Assembly: GCA_014378555.1 (NCBI GenBank)
Contig: JACMNN010000017.1
Coordinates: 1-55,724, forward strand
Reading direction: 5' to 3'
Length of the DNA stretch: 55,724 nt
From: Burkholderiales bacterium
GTDB lineage: Bacteria; Pseudomonadota; Gammaproteobacteria; Burkholderiales; Casimicrobiaceae
Part shown: positions 52,451 through 55,724 of the stretch, piece by piece
Layout of the letters: each line of letters starts with the position of its first letter
Position numbering within the stretch: position 1 is the first letter of the stretch
Program-made: the position numbers and the translations under genes
Notes under the pieces: generated by a model
Database searches by the model: none
The model's input: only the letters and a program-made list of their open reading frames with translations
Told to the model about the DNA's origin: nothing

Positions 52451-54853
52451 ATGCAATTTTCCGAATCCTGGCTCCGCAGTTTCTGTAATCCTTCGCTGAC
52501 GACAGAGCAACTCGCGCACGCGCTTACCATGGCCGGCCTTGAGGTGGAAGAGGTGACGCCCGCTGCGCCGCCGTTCACGCAGGTGGTGGTTGGCGAAATC
52601 TTGACCCGCGAGAAGCACCCCAACGCCGACAAGTTGGCGCTCTGCACGGTCAACGTCGGCGCATGGTCGGCGCTACCGCTGCAAATCGTGTGCGGCGCGC
52701 CCAACGCTCGAGTCGGCATCAAAGTGCCTTGTGCGTTGGTCGGTGCCGATTTGTCAGCGCCTGCGGGCAAGCCGTTTTTGATAACCCAGGCTACCGTGCG
52801 TAGCGTTGAGTCAAACGGTATGTTGTGCAGCGCGCGCGAGCTTGGCCTCTCCACTGACCACGGCGGCTTGCTGGAGCTTGCCGATGACGCGCCGGTAGGC
52901 GCCGACATTCGCGAATATCTGTCGCTCAACGACAGCAAATTCCTGATTAAACTGACGCCGAACAAAGCCGACTGCTTGAGCGTGTACGGGGTCGCGCGCG
53001 AAGTGCACGCGATTACCGGTGCCCCGCTAGTGGCGGAGCCCGTGGCTTCGGTGACCGCAACGCTCACCGAAGTGCTACCGGTAAAAGTTTTGGCGCCTGA
53101 TCTCTGCGGTCGCTTCGCGGGCCGCGTAATTCGCGGCGTAAACGCCAAGGCGTCCACGCCCGCGTGGATGCGCGAACGGCTTGAAAAATCGGGGCAACGT
53201 TCGATCACAGCCCTGGTCGATATTTCCAACTACGTGATGCTCGAAGTGGGCCGTCCGACGCACGTGTTCGATCTAGATAAAGTCCATGGCGGATTAGAAG
53301 TCCGTTGGGCCAAAAAAGGCGAGTCGCTTAAGCTGCTTAACGGCAACACCGTCGCCCTCGACGAAAACGTGGGCATCCTTGCCGACGCTCAGGCCGTCGA
53401 ATCGCTGGCAGGCATTATGGGCGGCGACAGCACCTCCGTGTCGCTTGATACGGCCAACGTCTATGTAGAGGCCGCGTTCTGGCATCCACTGGCAATTCAG
53501 GGCCGCGCGCGTCGATTCAATTTCGCAACCGATGCCGGACATCGCTTCGAGCGCGGCGTCGATTGGGCAACCATCCCGGCCCATCTCGACCGCATTACCG
53601 CGCTGATCCTCGAAATTTGTGGCGGCGAAGCCGGGCCAATGGATGACCAGATCATCAGCATCCCTGAGCGTAAGCCCGTGACCATGCGCATCTTGCGCGC
53701 ACAAAAAGTCATCGGCGTTGCCGTCAGCGGCGATCAAATGGCGAGCATTTTCACCCGCCTCGGACTCACCCACACGCGCAGCCCAGAGGCGTTCACGGTC
53801 ACCGCGCCCAGCTTCCGATTTGACATCGAAATCGAAGAAGATCTGATCGAAGAAATCGCGCGTATCTACGGCTTCGACAACATCCCAGCAATGCCGCCGC
53901 TGGCTCGCGCCGTGATGCGCTCGCAACCAGAAGCGCAGCGAAGCCTGCACGCCCTGCGCGCCCGCATGGCGTCGCAAGACTATTTTGAAGTCATCAACTA
54001 CAGCTTTGTTGACGAGGCTTGGGAGCGAGAATTGATCGGCAACCCCGATCCGATCAAGCTGCTGAACCCGATCGCCAGCCAAATGGCGGTGATGCGCTCG
54101 TCACTGATCCCCGGCATGCTCGCCAACATCCAATACAACGCCAGTCATAAAGCGGACCGCGTTCGCGTGTTTGAGCTGGGCAAGGTGTTTGCGCGTGACG
54201 CGAGCGTCGTGGACGGCGCGCTGTCGGTCGCGGGCATTAGCCAGCCGTTACGATTGGCCGGTGCCGCGTTCGGTGGTGCGTTGCCAGAGCAGTGGGCGAA
54301 CCCGAAGCGAACCACCGACTTTTTTGACGTGAAGGCCGATCTCGCAGCGGTGCTCCCTGACGACGTGCGCTTTGAGGCGGCGGAACATCCGCTGTTGCAT
54401 CCCGGCCGGTCCGCGCGCATTGTGCTGGGCAACGCCACGTTGGGTTGGCTCGGTGAACTGCATCCAAAGCATTTGGCGCGCTTCGAGCTTTCAAGTGCCC
54501 CGATTGTGTTCGAGCTCGACGTCGCACCGTTACAGCAGTTACCCGTGGTCAGTCACGTCGCCGTGTCGAAACAACCGCTGGTTCGGCGCGATATGGCGCT
54601 GGTTGTCACCAATTCAGTTCATTCTGACGTGTTGGTGACCACCATGCGCGCCGCCGCGCCCGCCTATGTCCGCGGTGTGGAAGTATTTGATGTTTATCGC
54701 GGTGCGGGGCTTCCGGACGGTGCAAAAAGCGTTGCAATTCGGGTACTTATGCAAGATACTGAACGTACGTTGGCAGATACAGAAATTGAGGGAGCGTGCC
54801 AACAAATGCTCTCAGCAGCTAAACAACAACACGGCGCGACACTACGCACCTAA
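52451..54853 (+). CDS. pheT: Phenylalanyl-tRNA synthetase beta subunit
   Basis: 800 residues from ATG 52451; the frame is open 54 bases further up but [17 protein letters not shown] is the standard start. An EMAP-like tRNA-binding domain (about 40-150, [20 protein letters not shown]) is followed by B3/B4 and B5 domains ([40 protein letters not shown]). A core-like domain and the C-terminal ferredoxin-fold anticodon-binding domain end it. B3/B4 edits Tyr-tRNA-Phe. Confidence 0.97.
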   Translation: MQFSESWLRSFCNPSLTTEQLAHALTMAGLEVEEVTPAAPPFTQVVVGEILTREKHPNADKLALCTVNVGAWSALPLQIVCGAPNARVGIKVPCALVGADLSAPAGKPFLITQATVRSVESNGMLCSARELGLSTDHGGLLELADDAPVGADIREYLSLNDSKFLIKLTPNKADCLSVYGVAREVHAITGAPLVAEPVASVTATLTEVLPVKVLAPDLCGRFAGRVIRGVNAKASTPAWMRERLEKSGQRSITALVDISNYVMLEVGRPTHVFDLDKVHGGLEVRWAKKGESLKLLNGNTVALDENVGILADAQAVESLAGIMGGDSTSVSLDTANVYVEAAFWHPLAIQGRARRFNFATDAGHRFERGVDWATIPAHLDRITALILEICGGEAGPMDDQIISIPERKPVTMRILRAQKVIGVAVSGDQMASIFTRLGLTHTRSPEAFTVTAPSFRFDIEIEEDLIEEIARIYGFDNIPAMPPLARAVMRSQPEAQRSLHALRARMASQDYFEVINYSFVDEAWERELIGNPDPIKLLNPIASQMAVMRSSLIPGMLANIQYNASHKADRVRVFELGKVFARDASVVDGALSVAGISQPLRLAGAAFGGALPEQWANPKRTTDFFDVKADLAAVLPDDVRFEAAEHPLLHPGRSARIVLGNATLGWLGELHPKHLARFELSSAPIVFELDVAPLQQLPVVSHVAVSKQPLVRRDMALVVTNSVHSDVLVTTMRAAAPAYVRGVEVFDVYRGAGLPDGAKSVAIRVLMQDTERTLADTEIEGACQQMLSAAKQQHGATLRT

Positions 54854-54875
54854 CCTGACTTTTGACTTTTGCACG

Positions 54876-55193
54876 ATGGCTGATTCGGTAACCAAAGCGG
54901 AACTTGCTGATGTCCTGTTTGAGCGATTGGGCTTAAACAAGCGCGAGGCCAAGGACATGGTCGACTATTTCTTTGAAGAAGTGCGCGAGGCATTGGAGCG
55001 CGGCGAAGACGTGAAACTTTCGGGATTTGGTATTTTTAATCTTCGGGAAAAATCGCAACGCCCTGGCCGCAACCCAAAAACTGGCGAAGAAATTCCGATC
55101 ACAGCGCGTCGCGTAGTCACCTTCCACGCCAGCAATAAACTCAAAGGCCAAGTGGATTCTGCCCATGCCGAGCGAGAACACGCCGCTAGCTGA
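54876..55193 (+). CDS. ihfA: Integration host factor alpha subunit
   Basis: 105 residues from ATG 54876, 22 bp after pheT. The HU/IHF fold is clear: [40 protein letters not shown] and the beta-arm [11 protein letters not shown] with the DNA-intercalating Pro. With IhfB it bends DNA sharply at specific sites. Position after pheT is conserved. It overlaps the MerR-family gene by 29 bases. Confidence 0.96.
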   Translation: MADSVTKAELADVLFERLGLNKREAKDMVDYFFEEVREALERGEDVKLSGFGIFNLREKSQRPGRNPKTGEEIPITARRVVTFHASNKLKGQVDSAHAEREHAAS

Positions 55194-55596
55194 GCTTCCC
55201 CCCATCCCGGCCAAGCGCTATTTCACTATCGGTGAAGTCAGCGACCTTTGCTTGGTGAAGCCGCACGTCTTGCGCTATTGGGAGCAAGAGTTCGGGCAAT
55301 TGCGGCCGGTCAAGCGACGCGGTAATCGTCGCTATTACCAGCACCACGAAGTGCTGCTGGTACGGCGCATTCGCGAGCTGCTCTATGGCGAAGGTTTCAC
55401 CATCATCGGCGCACGCGGTCGCCTAGATGAAGAGGCCAACGGCGCGCAACCACTGACCAGGCGGCGTGGGTCGGCGGCTGCGTCCTCTGCAGCCGCGACC
55501 GCCGCCACCTCTGCAGCAGCAGCGCAGACCAGGGCCGACGCAGAAGAACTGCGAAGCGAGCTTTTAGCGATTGCCGATTTGCTTGATCCAAATTAG
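55165..55596 (+). CDS. MerR-family transcriptional regulator
   Basis: 143 residues with an N-terminal winged helix-turn-helix (about 18-85: [57 protein letters not shown]). A short Ala-rich tail follows and there is no obvious ligand-binding Cys. It overlaps ihfA by 29 bases, an arrangement conserved in betaproteobacteria. The target is unknown. Confidence 0.92.
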   Translation: MPSENTPLAELPPIPAKRYFTIGEVSDLCLVKPHVLRYWEQEFGQLRPVKRRGNRRYYQHHEVLLVRRIRELLYGEGFTIIGARGRLDEEANGAQPLTRRRGSAAASSAAATAATSAAAAQTRADAEELRSELLAIADLLDPN

Positions 55597-55641
55597 CGCC
55601 AGTAAAAGTCCGGTGCGACTCGACTGCTAGAATTAAGACTA

Positions 55642-55718
55642 CGGTGTATGGCGCAGCCTGGTAGCGCACTTGCATGGGGTGCAAGGGGTCGTAGGTTCGA
55701 ATCCTATTACACCGACCA
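55642..55718 (+). tRNA. tRNA-Pro (anticodon GGG)
   Basis: 77 nt. Acceptor CGGTGTA pairs with TACACCG, followed by A and encoded CCA. The anticodon stem-loop CTTGC-ATGGGGT-GCAAG gives GGG. D- and T-loops are canonical. TAGAAT at 55628-55633 is a plausible -10 for it. Confidence 0.96.
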
Positions 55719-55724
55719 TATTTA

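Noticed and set aside
1..55724. CRISPR array
   Set aside because: No regularly spaced short direct repeats and no cas genes were seen.

Overview
The window reads as chromosome of a betaproteobacterium (Burkholderiales-like; the genus cannot be fixed from this sequence). The evidence is the order tpiA-secG-tRNA-Leu-nuoA..N, the dapC-dapD-map-glnD cluster, the thrS-infC-rpmI-rplT-pheS-pheT-ihfA-merR cluster, and moderately high GC. Almost all of it is housekeeping DNA. One accessory islet (about 2.6-6.8 kb) is built from insertion-sequence debris.

Layout. 1-1271: tail of a phosphoketolase and an overlapping histidine phosphatase. 1309-2480 (minus): glycine-zipper protein and a Dps/ferritin-like protein. 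2711-6772: islet with a 190-bp direct repeat at 2711-2900 and 6263-6452, pieces of at least two IS3-family transposases, an SDR oxidoreductase and a class C beta-lactamase whose last codons run into the repeat. 6822-12242 (minus): glnD, map, dapD, dapC. 12302-13111: GspC-like protein. 13108-13800 (minus): phosphoglycolate phosphatase. 13910-16865 (minus): a tight five-gene run, transcribed as beta/gamma-crystallin protein, CoA-binding protein, secreted guanyl-type ribonuclease, barstar-type inhibitor, Nudix hydrolase. 17030-20829: dipeptide/oligopeptide-type ABC transporter without a binding protein. 20851-22090: tpiA, secG, tRNA-Leu(GAG). 22181-36773: complete 14-gene complex I operon nuoA-N. 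36967-38118: FMN-dependent alpha-hydroxy-acid dehydrogenase. 38235-39789 (minus): small membrane protein and OmpA-family protein. 40273-43630: iron-type ABC permease (two fused halves) and its ATPase, also without a binding protein. 43959-44477: DUF1178 protein. 44702-47424 (minus): two photolyase-family genes, the first of which looks circularly permuted. 47520-55718: tRNA-Val(GAC), thrS, infC (start codon AUA), rpmI, rplT, pheS, pheT, ihfA, a MerR-family regulator and tRNA-Pro(GGG).

Most noteworthy: (i) the five-gene run that places a secreted barnase-like RNase and its barstar between a crystallin-repeat protein and a Nudix enzyme; (ii) the FAD-domain-first photolyase homologue paired with a canonical photolyase; (iii) a Thr-rich 15-codon leader followed by an intrinsic terminator just before thrS; (iv) the 190-bp repeat bracketing a beta-lactamase; (v) terminators lying only 15-25 bp before nuoA and thrS, each downstream of a tRNA gene; (vi) an array of CAACAGT half-sites between the OmpA-family gene and the iron-type transporter. 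All similarity calls are from reading the sequence; no database search was run.
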